Source of the DNA: Methanomassiliicoccus sp. UBA345
GTDB lineage: Archaea > Thermoplasmatota > Thermoplasmata > Methanomassiliicoccales > Methanomassiliicoccaceae
Assembly: GCA_002504525.1 (NCBI GenBank)
Contig: DATD01000007.1
Span: 1 to 17,074, forward strand
Direction of reading: 5' to 3'
DNA length: 17,074 nucleotides
The notes beneath the pieces are model-generated. The model saw only the letters and a program-made list of their open reading frames with translations, made no database searches and was not told the DNA's origin. Position numbers and translations under genes: made by a program. Below are positions 7,825 to 14,436 of this stretch, piece by piece. Numbering within the stretch: the stretch's first letter is position 1; each line of letters starts with the position of its first letter.

Positions 7825-8853
7825 TCACTCCTTCGACAAGAGGCTGTCCGAGGCTTTCCTCATTGCCATGATGTTGTCCACTGGAGTTCCGGTAACGATG
7901 TCGTCCCCCAGCCCTAGGATCAATCGCGTATTCTCGGCGCGCTCGATGCATCTGATCGATTCTGCAAATCCTTCTTGAGGGCTCCGCCTGAACATCATCT
8001 GTGAGTTCACGTTTCCCAGAAAGGTCATGCGTTTCTTCACATGCTCGGTGACGTGCTGCAGATCCACCGAGCTGTCGAGGGAGAATATGCTGGTACCCAT
8101 GTCGGCGATGATTTCCATAAGCTCGGATGTATCTCCGCAGATGTGCGCCATGGGGACGCATCCCTCCTGGGCTACGGTCCCCATGCATCTCTTCATATAT
8201 GGGCGGGAGTAGTTCTGGAACTCCATGGGGCTGACCAGCGAGCCAGATGCGGTCGGATCGCACAGGATGACCCCGTCCACGCCCGTCTTGCATATGACTC
8301 GACAGTATTCCTGGATCATATCCGTGGCCATCTCAAGCATGTCCTGTGCGAAGTCGGGCTGCATGACAAGGTCGAGGAGGAGCGCTTCAACGCCACGCAT
8401 CTCACCTACGAGTGTGAAAGGGCAGCAAATGGTGGAGTATAGGAACATCTCCCTGCCCATCTTCGATACAATCAGTTCGGCAGATTCTGCAGAGCTCAGG
8501 GCCCGGTAGTCCTGTCGGGGATCGGGGAGCGTCAGATTCTTGAGGGACTCCGGTCCTGTGATGAGGCGCGTCTTGGTCACGATCTCGCCCTTAACCGGTA
8601 CGCGCACTTTGCACCCGAACATCTCCACCGGAGAGAGCCAATCCCACGACGCCTCCATGGCATCGAATCCACATCTCGAAGCCATCTCCATCTGAGCCTT
8701 AGCTGCCAGTTTCGGTTTTCTAATGGATTCGATTACTGGGATTCCTTCGATGCCTAACGTCCAGTAGCCCTGAAAAGGAGGGGCGACCGGGACACGGTCA
8801 GCCTCTTCTCCTTCAATCAGACGAAATATGCTTGCCTTTGACTCCTCACTCAC
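7825..8853 (-). CDS. MtaA/UroD-family methyltransferase-like protein (copy 2, altered zinc site)
   Basis: A 342-residue paralogue of the protein at 5094-6110; they align almost without gaps, sharing PPFQGYW, DWLSPVE, PFTL.GEMRGVE, CDPTASGSL and HICGD. His237 and Cys239 are kept, but the third expected zinc ligand is Asp317 (GLGDDIVTGTP against GAGCDIAPGTP). It may bind zinc with His-Cys-Asp, bind another metal, or be non-catalytic. I choose the GTG at 8853 because it aligns with residue 1 of the paralogue and follows AAGGGGGG; an adjacent GTG at 8856 is also possible, and an ATG at 8910 would add a Cys/Gln-rich stretch without counterpart. It is transcribed alone, divergently from the ribbon-helix-helix gene. 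It ends in TGA, with no obvious terminator before the permease operon. Confidence 0.75.
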   Translation of the reverse strand: MSEESKASIFRLIEGEEADRVPVAPPFQGYWTLGIEGIPVIESIRKPKLAAKAQMEMASRCGFDAMEASWDWLSPVEMFGCKVRVPVKGEIVTKTRLITGPESLKNLTLPDPRQDYRALSSAESAELIVSKMGREMFLYSTICCPFTLVGEMRGVEALLLDLVMQPDFAQDMLEMATDMIQEYCRVICKTGVDGVILCDPTASGSLVSPMEFQNYSRPYMKRCMGTVAQEGCVPMAHICGDTSELMEIIADMGTSIFSLDSSVDLQHVTEHVKKRMTFLGNVNSQMMFRRSPQEGFAESIRCIERAENTRLILGLGDDIVTGTPVDNIMAMRKASDSLLSKE

Positions 8854-8956
8854 CACTAGCCCCCCTTGGCATTGACATCGTTGACCATTCTGTCGGAGCT
8901 CAGAGGTCACAATGATGTTTGGTCCTTTACGATTGACCAGAATGTAGCAGAATTAC

Positions 8957-8965
8957 TAATATATT
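8957..8965 (-). promoter_or_regulatory. TATA box of methyltransferase copy 2
   Basis: The minus strand reads AATATATTA. Transcription would start near 8933, giving a leader of about 80 bases. It lies about 25 bases from the divergent TATA box of the regulator gene, so one bound protein could affect both promoters. Confidence 0.5.
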
Positions 8966-8986
8966 GCTTACGGATGAGCGCAATAG

Positions 8987-8997
8987 CATATACATAA
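8987..8997 (+). promoter_or_regulatory. TATA box of the ribbon-helix-helix regulator
   Basis: CATATACATAA predicts transcription starting at about 9016-9022, inside the palindrome at 9005-9022, and a leader of about 40 bases before the ATG at 9060. Confidence 0.5.
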
Positions 8998-9004
8998 GTA
9001 ATAC

Positions 9005-9022
9005 AGCTACTAGTTAGTAGCT
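9005..9022. promoter_or_regulatory. Perfect palindrome at the regulator start of transcription (candidate operator)
   Basis: AGCTACTA and TAGTAGCT flank a 2-base centre. Ribbon-helix-helix proteins bind such short palindromes as paired dimers. The site covers the predicted transcription start of the RHH gene itself, as expected for self-repression. Confidence 0.6.
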
Positions 9023-9059
9023 CGAACGCAATATTGTACAAGATAGGTTGGGGGCGGCC

Positions 9060-9551
9060 ATGGCCGAGAAAACGAACGCGAAGAAAATGCCTGGAAAAGG
9101 AAGTGTTCTCGCTCAGAGCGATCATGCGAAAGAGGCCGATAGCTCAAATGTCAGCTCGACGGCAAGAGCTCATCGTCCAGGTAACCCTGGAAGGAGATCT
9201 GCTGAAGAGCGAGATGGGATGGGAACGGAACCAAGTGAAGATGAGATGCGCACCAGTGGACAACGTTCGAGGGCCATGGGGAAAGAGCCAGCTGCGAATG
9301 CGGAAGAGAAGCAGAGGACCCGCATAGTGAATTTGAGAGTCCCCACTCAGATAGTCGACGATATTGATTATTGGGTGGATCACCGGCGTTATAAGTCCAG
9401 ATCCGAGTTCATCATGGCCGCGATTCGGCTATACTTGGATTATATAGAATATCGGGAGAGCTATAATATCAGGACGTTCCAAAGGGGTCAGCTGGAAGAA
9501 GCGCCCTCGGAACGCCTAGAAAGACTGAAGTACCTCAAGGGCCGGCCTTGA
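9060..9551 (+). CDS. Ribbon-helix-helix (CopG/MetJ-type) transcription regulator with disordered N-terminus
   Basis: A 163-residue protein. Residues 1 to about 85 are polar, low in hydrophobics and probably disordered. Residues about 87-131 form a ribbon-helix-helix domain: a beta strand RIVNLRVP, a helix IVDDIDYWVDHR, the turn YKSRSE, and a second helix FIMAAIRLYLDYIEYRE. Such proteins dimerise through the strand and bind short palindromes. I choose ATG at 9060 after GGGGGCGG; a TTG at 9048 would add four residues and cover that ribosome site. A tail of about 30 residues (LERLKYLKGRP at the end) follows the domain. It faces methyltransferase copy 2 across a shared promoter region with a perfect palindrome, so it probably represses itself and may control that gene. 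The ligand, if any, is not evident. Confidence 0.8.
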   Translation: MAEKTNAKKMPGKGSVLAQSDHAKEADSSNVSSTARAHRPGNPGRRSAEERDGMGTEPSEDEMRTSGQRSRAMGKEPAANAEEKQRTRIVNLRVPTQIVDDIDYWVDHRRYKSRSEFIMAAIRLYLDYIEYRESYNIRTFQRGQLEEAPSERLERLKYLKGRP

Positions 9552-9607
9552 GCCCCGCCAACTTGCGTATGAGGATTGGCAAGGCGCCGCATGGAGCAAG
9601 ATCGGCC

Positions 9608-9635
9608 AGGGAGTTGTGACAGTGTCACGCTCCCT
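9608..9635 (+). terminator. Stem-loop after the regulator gene
   Basis: AGGGAG-TT-GTGACA-G-TGTCAC-G-CTCCCT forms a twelve-pair stem with only an internal TT/G mismatch and a very tight loop, 57 bases after the stop codon. It is not followed by a T run, so it may protect the 3' end or pause polymerase before the T tract at 9699-9713. Confidence 0.45.
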
Positions 9636-9698
9636 TATCGGTCTCGGCACATCTCCAGAGGCTTTCTGATGGCGTGTTGAAGGCCTGTTCAGGGGCTG

Positions 9699-9713
9699 TT
9701 TTTATCTTTTTTC
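9699..9713 (+). terminator. T-rich terminator
   Basis: Two T runs (TTTTT and TTTTTT) separated by ATC about 150 bases after the regulator stop codon; archaeal-type termination signal. Confidence 0.5.
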
Positions 9714-9861
9714 TCTATAATCTAGCGTTCACCAGACCCTATCTGACCTGATCTTTTGGAGCAATGATGCCTACTTTCAGCTACGCGATCTGGTTTCAGA
9801 CGTTTGATCGACCATTCGAATATTCTCAGGTCCAGGATTCCGGGACATCATCGATATCTAA

Positions 9862-9875
9862 AATAATATAAAATT
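9862..9875 (+). promoter_or_regulatory. TATA box of the surface-protein gene
   Basis: An AT-only stretch including AATATAAAATTT. It predicts transcription starting near 9894, some 54 bases before the ATG at 9948 and its GGAG ribosome site (9934-9937). Confidence 0.5.
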
Positions 9876-9947
9876 TTGAGATGCGTTAAATCCTCATGCT
9901 GCTCATCCAAGACGTTTGTCATTCTGAGGCACTGGAGCGTTTCATCA

Positions 9948-11465
9948 ATGGGGAATTGTTCAGCACGGAAGCTATTGGGCCCAATGGTGGTAGCAGTACT
10001 GTCGCTCACGATATTGCTCTCATCGGCGACGGGCATGGTAATGGGATTGACCTACGGGGAGTTCAGTCATTGGCTCATCAAGGACGGCACCGAGGTGCAG
10101 ATCACAGGGTTCTCCGGTTCGGGAGCTGACGTCGTCATACCCTACACCATAGATGGGAAGAGCGTCACCTCAATCAAGTACATCGCATTTTACGGAAAGC
10201 CGTGGTTGAACTCAGTAATCATCCCCGAAGGAGTGACCTCCTTAGGCAATTTTGCCTTTCAGGGGTGCTCGTCCCTGGCCTCGATAGGGATGCCGGACAG
10301 CATCGTCACGATCGGCATAGGCGCCTTTAGTGGCTGCACCAGCCTGACCTCGGTGGTCATTCTGGCCAACGTAGTATCGATTAATGTCACATCGTTCAGC
10401 GGCTGTACGTCCCTATCCGCCATTATCCTGCCTGACGGGTTGCAGCAGATCGGCAGCTCTACGGTCCAAGATTGTGCGGGCCTTACCTCGCTGGTCATTC
10501 CCGAGAGCGTGATCCGGATAAACACTTCAGCATTCAGGGCCTACGAGAACCTGATCTCAGTGACGTTGCCAGATGGCCTCACCCCGCTGGGGTACTCCGC
10601 ATTCTATGGATGTGTCAACCTAGCCTCGACGATCACCCAGCTAACGTAGAAACAATTGGAGCGCAAGCATTCGCCGACTGCGGCTCGCTGACCAGGATCG
10701 AGTTCATGGGAGACTCTCCGGCGGTCGGTGATAACTGGGTCCTGAACCATAACTCCGGCCCGCCATCTACCACTTAGGCAGCGCGAAGGGGTTTGATGCG
10801 GCAGCGTGGGGCGGTCTGAAACTCATCCCCATGAACGCCCTTGGCGCGCCGCAGGATGTGCGGGCCACTGGATGCAGGGAGTCGGCCGTGGTCAGCTGCG
10901 AGCTCCGCTGACGAACGGCAACAGCGCTATTACCGGCTACGAGATGTTCTATAGCGCTGGTGACGGATGGAGCAGGTACGGCGACGCCTTGTCGGCCGAT
11001 TGCCGCTCCATCACTCTGACCGGCCTTGAGGCTGGCACGAGGTATGAGTTCAGCGTCAAGGCGGTCAACGCCCTCGGCGCCTCTGAACTGAGCGTGGCGC
11101 TCGGCGCCGAGACCTGGCCGGTGGTGGTTCCGATACGCGGAAAGGTCGTCGACGCCGACGGCAACGGCCTAGCCGGCATCACGGTGACGTTGGACAACGA
11201 GACCTCAGCGACCACCGACGTCGATGGTACATTTGTCATCATGACCTCGCGTGGGGATCATACCCTGACTGTGAGCGGTAATGGCATCGAGAGCTTTACG
11301 AACAACGTCACCGTCGACGGCTTGGGGCTCGACCTCGCTGCCGTCGAAGCGTCCAAGGCCGCTGCCGATCCGCCTGGCGACATGAGCATGCTCATAATCG
11401 TAGCCGTCGCAATCACGGCGGTGCTGGTTGGTGTGCTCGGGTTCCTGCGCCAGCGCAGGAAGTGA
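9948..11465 (+). pseudogene. BspA-type leucine-rich repeat surface protein with FN3 and C-terminal anchor, three frameshifts
   Basis: A secreted, membrane-anchored surface protein spread over four reading-frame segments. The signal peptide starts at ATG 9948 (MGNCSARKLLGPM then a hydrophobic core). BspA/LRR_5 repeats of about 23 residues follow, each around a G(C/A)xxL core such as AFQGCSSLASI, AFSGCTSLTSV and AFADCGSLTRI. Then come a fibronectin type III domain (about 10850-11110; PLTNGNSAITGYE, YEFSVKAVNALG), a carboxypeptidase-regulatory-like beta domain (GKVVDADGNGLAGITVTLDN) and a C-terminal helix ending in RQRRK. Frames break near 10632 (C run), 10762 (CCGCC) and 10898. Adding one base at each restores ITPANVETIG, SGPAIYHLG and VVSWRAPLTNG. 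BspA proteins mediate contact with surfaces or partner cells. Either sequencing errors in a live gene or a recent pseudogene. Confidence 0.75.
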
Positions 11466-11483
11466 GCTTCTTCCTAAACCCCT

Positions 11484-11500
11484 TCCTCTCTTTTTTCTTC
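11484..11500 (+). terminator. T-rich terminator after the surface-protein gene
   Basis: A pyrimidine tract with a run of six T, about 20 bases after the TGA stop codon. Confidence 0.55.
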
Positions 11501-11520
11501 TCGCACCGTCCGATCCATCA

Positions 11521-11530
11521 TTGATATATC
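11521..11530 (+). promoter_or_regulatory. TATA box of the zinc-ribbon gene (leaderless)
   Basis: TTGATATATC lies only 22 bases before the ATG at 11552. The usual distance from TATA box to transcription start places the first base of the transcript at or next to the start codon. Confidence 0.55.
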
Positions 11531-11551
11531 GGGCATCTTCATTCCCTGCTC

Positions 11552-11791
11552 ATGGCCAGCATTCGACGCTGCCGAAGGTGCGGCGAGCTCTTCGTTCCCG
11601 GCCTGTTCGGGATCAATCTGCTGATCGTCAGGATACGGCGTTGCTCCGTATGCGGAAAGCTCACTCCTCTGTATGTGTGGGGCGATGCATCGGCAGAGCG
11701 AGAGGAAGCAAAGGTAGGGAAGGAAACGCTCATCGATGAGGAAGAGCTGCTCAGGCGCCGCATCGAGGAATCGAAATACGCCAAGCCGTGA
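11552..11791 (+). CDS. Small zinc-ribbon-like protein
   Basis: A 79-residue protein with two CxxC knuckles, CRRC (7-10) and CSVC (31-34), about 20 residues apart, which fits one treble-clef or ribbon-type zinc site. A charged helical tail rich in Glu follows (EEELLRRRIEESKY). I do not recognise the family and assign no function; small archaeal proteins of this type often bind nucleic acid or act as adaptors. No ribosome site precedes the ATG and the TATA box is 22 bases away, so the message is probably leaderless. The stop codon abuts that of the convergent acetyltransferase gene: the two form the palindrome TGATCA at 11789-11794, leaving no space between genes. Confidence 0.65.
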   Translation: MASIRRCRRCGELFVPGLFGINLLIVRIRRCSVCGKLTPLYVWGDASAEREEAKVGKETLIDEEELLRRRIEESKYAKP

Positions 11792-12271
11792 TCAGCGCTG
11801 CTTCGCGGCGTCGAAGCCGTCCGAGGACAAACGGAACAGATACCAGTCCAGCTGCTTCGCTCCCAGGCCTTCGTAGAATCGATGCGCCGGCTCATTCCAG
11901 TCGAGGGCGGTCCATTCCATGCGTCCGCATCCCTTTCTTTTCGCTTCCTCGGCGCAGAATTGGAACAGCTTCGTTCCGATGCCCCGACCGCGATACTGCT
12001 CGAGAACGAATATGTCCTCCAGGAAAAGCGCTCGCCGTGCCAGGAACGTCGAGTACGTGAAAAAGAAGGTGACGTAGCCGACGGCCACGTCGTCCATCAT
12101 CGCAAGGAACGCATGGAACGGCCTGTCGGCCGAGGTCGCGTCGCTTATCAGTCGAGCACGGCCCTCCTCGCTCGGGGGATCGAGGTGCTCGAAGTTGGCC
12201 AATGCCTCGACCAGTTCGACATAGCGCTCCGCGTTCCTGGCGTCCACCGGCACGATCAGCACCTCGGTCAT
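11792..12271 (-). CDS. GNAT-family N-acetyltransferase (SSAT-like)
   Basis: A 159-residue GNAT acetyltransferase. The acetyl-CoA loop is QYRGRGIG (92-99), preceded by the strand ALFLEDIFV. NEPAHRFYEGLGA (126-138) is the typical C-terminal motif, with Tyr133 the likely general acid. The YSTFLARRALFLEDIFV region resembles spermidine/spermine and thialysine acetyltransferases, so an amine or polyamine substrate is plausible but unproven. The frame is open far upstream (to 12418), overlapping the regulator gene. I choose ATG 12271 because the GNAT fold begins there, GAGG lies just upstream, and it leaves a 22-base gap after the regulator gene. It is last in a three-gene operon. Confidence 0.8.
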   Translation of the reverse strand: MTEVLIVPVDARNAERYVELVEALANFEHLDPPSEEGRARLISDATSADRPFHAFLAMMDDVAVGYVTFFFTYSTFLARRALFLEDIFVLEQYRGRGIGTKLFQFCAEEAKRKGCGRMEWTALDWNEPAHRFYEGLGAKQLDWYLFRLSSDGFDAAKQR

Positions 12272-12293
12272 ATCCTCGTCATCGCCTGCGGCG

Positions 12294-12506
12294 TTAATCC
12301 TTTTTCGCCTCCTCGTCGTCGAACAGGAACAGCTCGTCGATGCTGACGCCCAGCGCCACGGCGATGTCGTGAGCAAGCCGCAGCGAGGGATTGTACTTTC
12401 CCTTCTCCAGGAACACAATCGTCTCCCTCCTGACGCCGACCTTCTCGGCCAGCTGCTCCTGCGTCAGGCCGAGGCGCGCCCGGTTCTCCTTGATGGCGGT
12501 CCTCAT
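12294..12506 (-). CDS. XRE-family HTH transcription regulator
   Basis: A 70-residue helix-turn-helix regulator. The domain fills almost the whole protein: IKENRARLGLTQEQLAEKVG, then VRRETIVFLEKGKYNPSL as the recognition region, and an acidic tail (FLFDDEEAKKD). It is of the short archaeal/bacterial type often paired with a small membrane protein. The ATG at 12506 overlaps the stop of the DUF2178-like gene by four bases (ATGA), implying coupling; the longer open frame upstream encodes no HTH sequence. It likely controls its own operon, possibly through the repeats at 12971-13042. Confidence 0.85.
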   Translation of the reverse strand: MRTAIKENRARLGLTQEQLAEKVGVRRETIVFLEKGKYNPSLRLAHDIAVALGVSIDELFLFDDEEAKKD

Positions 12507-12901
12507 TCCACATCTCCGCGGCGGCCGAGGTACCAGTTGAGGCCAAGGATCGACACCACCATGACGATGAGCATAGCCCCCACCGCCTGTGACATGCTGA
12601 TCTTCCAGCCCCCGCCGAACCCGAACACCATTGCCATGAAGCACACGAGGATGAACATCGCATACCACGAGTATGTCGCCGCCCTAGTCCCTATGCGCGC
12701 CGCCCGCTCATCTTTCAGCGGCTTCTCCAGGCCAAGGTGCTGGAACAGACCCCCGCCGAACAGGCCAAGGCCTAACAGCACCTCCAACCACAGGATGCCG
12801 TCCAGCGTGTCGTTCAGCAGCATCAGGATGCCGCTGAAGACGAGCAGCGCCCCTCCCAGCACCATGCTGATGGTCCTCGCCTTCACCATGCTTATGGCCA
12901 T
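12503..12901 (-). CDS. Small four-helix membrane protein, DUF2178-like
   Basis: A 132-residue membrane protein with four hydrophobic helices: about residues 10-28, 35-52, 78-95 and 106-124. A cytosolic loop carries the motif EKPLKDERAARIGTRAATY. The KDER..RI sequence between helices 2 and 3 is typical of DUF2178 and similar proteins encoded next to short XRE regulators. Probable role: membrane partner of the adjacent regulator, perhaps a sensor; this is inference from the pairing. Starts at ATG 12901 and ends in a TGA overlapped by the regulator ATG. Confidence 0.7.
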   Translation of the reverse strand: MAISMVKARTISMVLGGALLVFSGILMLLNDTLDGILWLEVLLGLGLFGGGLFQHLGLEKPLKDERAARIGTRAATYSWYAMFILVCFMAMVFGFGGGWKISMSQAVGAMLIVMVVSILGLNWYLGRRGDVE

Positions 12902-12970
12902 TATTGTCCCTCCTGGCGATCCGCGATCATGTCGAATTTATCCTGCTTGATCCATGTCATCATGTCACCG

Positions 12971-13042
12971 TTGTTATGTATTTCTAACTCTATGTGCGAA
13001 CAACATAACATTTGTACTTAAGCTTTGTTATACATTTCTAAC
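12971..13042. repeat. Paired 18-base direct repeats between divergent operons, plus inverted half-site
   Basis: TTGTTATGTATTTCTAAC (12971-12988) recurs as TTGTTATACATTTCTAAC (13025-13042), 16 of 18 bases identical. ACATAACA (13003-13010) is the exact reverse complement of the TGTTATGT in the first copy. They lie between the membrane protein/XRE/GNAT operon and the transporter/HTH_10 operon. The second copy contains the TATA-like TTATACA for the rightward gene. They are candidate operators for the XRE or HTH_10 protein. Confidence 0.55.
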
Positions 13043-13098
13043 ATCAATCGGCCGATCGTCGTCATCGATATGTACCCCGGCCTGACCAAGGTGGAACG

Positions 13099-13737
13099 AT
13101 GGCCGACAATCAAGGCTGGGCTCCTGGAGGCCCCGCAACGCTGTTCATCCTGGGCGTGCTGCATCTGGGGTTGTTCTTCTTCGCCACGTCGAGCGATCAG
13201 GCAGCGCTTGCACCGGCCCTGGGGCTGTGAATTCTCGGAATCTCGGCCCCGCTCATCATTCTAGGCATCATCGAGATGCGTCGCAACGAGGTCTTATTCG
13301 GCACCATGGGCATAGTGTTCGGCGGACTGCTCGGCCTGGGCGCCGGCCTCTCGTTCATCCGAGGTATTACCGTCCCCGGCGAGTCGGTCATGGACGGCTA
13401 CTGGTTCGCCGGCACCAGCATAGTGTTCTTCATGCTGATCCCGTCGATGCTGCGCCTGTCCCGCCTCATGTCGGCAGGGCTGGCGATCATAGGTACAGGC
13501 CTCCTGCTTCTCGGACTTAGTCTCGCCGGCGTGTTCGGAACCGCCACGGTACCGCTGATCGTCGCCGGGTTCCTCGCCCTCGCCTTCTCGCTCATATGCT
13601 ACTATTCCGCCGCGGCCCAGCTCACCAACTCCGCCTACAGGCGAAAGATCCTTCCCCATGTGACGCTTCGTCAGGGCGAGATATCGGGAAACGAGCATAT
13701 TTCATGGGGCATCGCGTTTCTCGGCCGGCAAACATGA
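13099..13737 (+). pseudogene. Probable acetate transporter (GPR1/FUN34/YaaH, AceTr) interrupted by in-frame TGA
   Basis: A 213-codon frame of about six hydrophobic helices, broken only by TGA at codon 44 (13228-13230). Family resemblance: LGIIEMRRNEVLFGTMGIVFG matches the AceTr pattern of helix 2, a charged residue pair and FG..AF..YG; the end (AQLTNSAYRRKILP) matches the usual NE.YGR..LP. AceTr proteins import acetate, which would suit a methanogen assimilating acetate for biomass. The ATG at 13099 follows AAGGTGG. The stop lies in the loop between helices 1 and 2; a single base change (for example from GGA or CGA) would create it. Downstream, the gene overlaps the HTH_10 start by four bases (ATGA), as intact operons do. 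It may be a recent nonsense mutation or an error; selenocysteine is unlikely here. Confidence 0.6.
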
Positions 13738-14375
13738 GGCGGGTCGTCCTATCCTACAAAATGGTGAACAAGAACATCTGCACCAATTTCCTCCCCGGCC
13801 TGGTGGACAACGGCCTCACGGTGGAGGCGATGCGGTGCGCTCCCACCGGTCCGAGGTCGGGATACAGCCTGGTGCGCATACAGGGGCCGCCGGAGCAGTG
13901 CGAGAGGGAGCTGTCGAACCTGGACAGCAGGCTGGGCGAATGGTGCACGGTGCAGCTCACCAAGCACGCGCCGGGCGATTACATCGCGATGGTATCCAAC
14001 GACGACTGCGACATCTGCCACCTCATGCCGGCATGCGGCTGCTTCGTCGAATCGGCCAGGGCGGAGCCGAACGGCGGTGTATCATGGACCATCCTCGGCC
14101 CTGATTCCGAATCGGTGAACAAGCTCATCGCCATGCTGCGCGAAACGGGGCGCGACATCGTCGTGCGCAGCAGCCGCGACCAGAGCTCCAGCACCGGGCT
14201 GACCGGCCATCAGCTGAAGGCGCTGGAGCTCGCGTTCGACAACGGCTACTACGACATCCCGCAGCGCATCACCCTGAAGCACCTCGCTCCCATGATGGGA
14301 TGCTCCAAATCGACCCTTAACATCATCCTGCGTCGGGCCGAGAGGAAGCTGCTGGCCGAGCACCTGTCCCGTTAG
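13734..14375 (+). CDS. HTH_10 (bacterio-opsin activator-type) regulator with Cys cluster
   Basis: A 213-residue archaeal regulator. The C-terminal domain (about 155-206) is HTH_10/Bat type: GLTGHQLKALELAFDNGYYD, then RITLKHLAPMMGCSKSTLN as the recognition part. The N-terminal 150 residues are a sensor region. It contains a cluster of four cysteines, C92, C95, C101 and C103 (CDICHLMPACGC), which could hold a metal or iron-sulfur cluster or sense redox state. The ATG at 13734 overlaps the transporter stop (ATGA); an upstream-extended frame would overlap that gene and lacks conserved sequence. The stop is TAG; reading through it would add 29 codons to a TGA at 14463, across the terminator. It probably controls the transporter upstream. 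Confidence 0.75.
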   Translation: MRRVVLSYKMVNKNICTNFLPGLVDNGLTVEAMRCAPTGPRSGYSLVRIQGPPEQCERELSNLDSRLGEWCTVQLTKHAPGDYIAMVSNDDCDICHLMPACGCFVESARAEPNGGVSWTILGPDSESVNKLIAMLRETGRDIVVRSSRDQSSSTGLTGHQLKALELAFDNGYYDIPQRITLKHLAPMMGCSKSTLNIILRRAERKLLAEHLSR

Positions 14376-14425
14376 AAAAAAACAGGCCGGGGCGGAACGG
14401 CATGGCGGAAGATATCGCCCCGGCC
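14376..14425 (-). terminator. Hairpin plus T7 terminator between convergent genes
   Basis: GGCCGGGGCG (14385-14394) pairs perfectly with CGCCCCGGCC (14416-14425) across 21 bases. On the minus strand the stem is followed within two bases by seven T (14382-14376), a textbook intrinsic-type terminator for the methyltransferase operon. The A7 run starts right after the TAG stop of the convergent regulator, whose transcript can use the same stem. Confidence 0.8.
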
Positions 14426-14436
14426 TCTGGGATCGT

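Larger units (their letters stand above)
9552..9947. other. Intergenic region: hairpin, T-tract and surface-protein promoter
   Basis: About 400 bases without a gene. It holds a stem-loop (9608-9635), T-rich tracts (9699-9713) and the AT-rich promoter of the surface protein (about 9858-9875). Short frames here have no family resemblance. Confidence 0.6.

Noticed and set aside
12272..12668. Upstream extensions of the GNAT and XRE frames
   Set aside because: They overlap the neighbouring gene in another frame and contain no family sequence; inner ATGs give normal lengths and operon spacing.
13228..13230. TGA as selenocysteine codon
   Set aside because: No selenocysteine use is known to me in this group, the position is a membrane-protein loop without redox motif, and no following stem-loop element was recognised.
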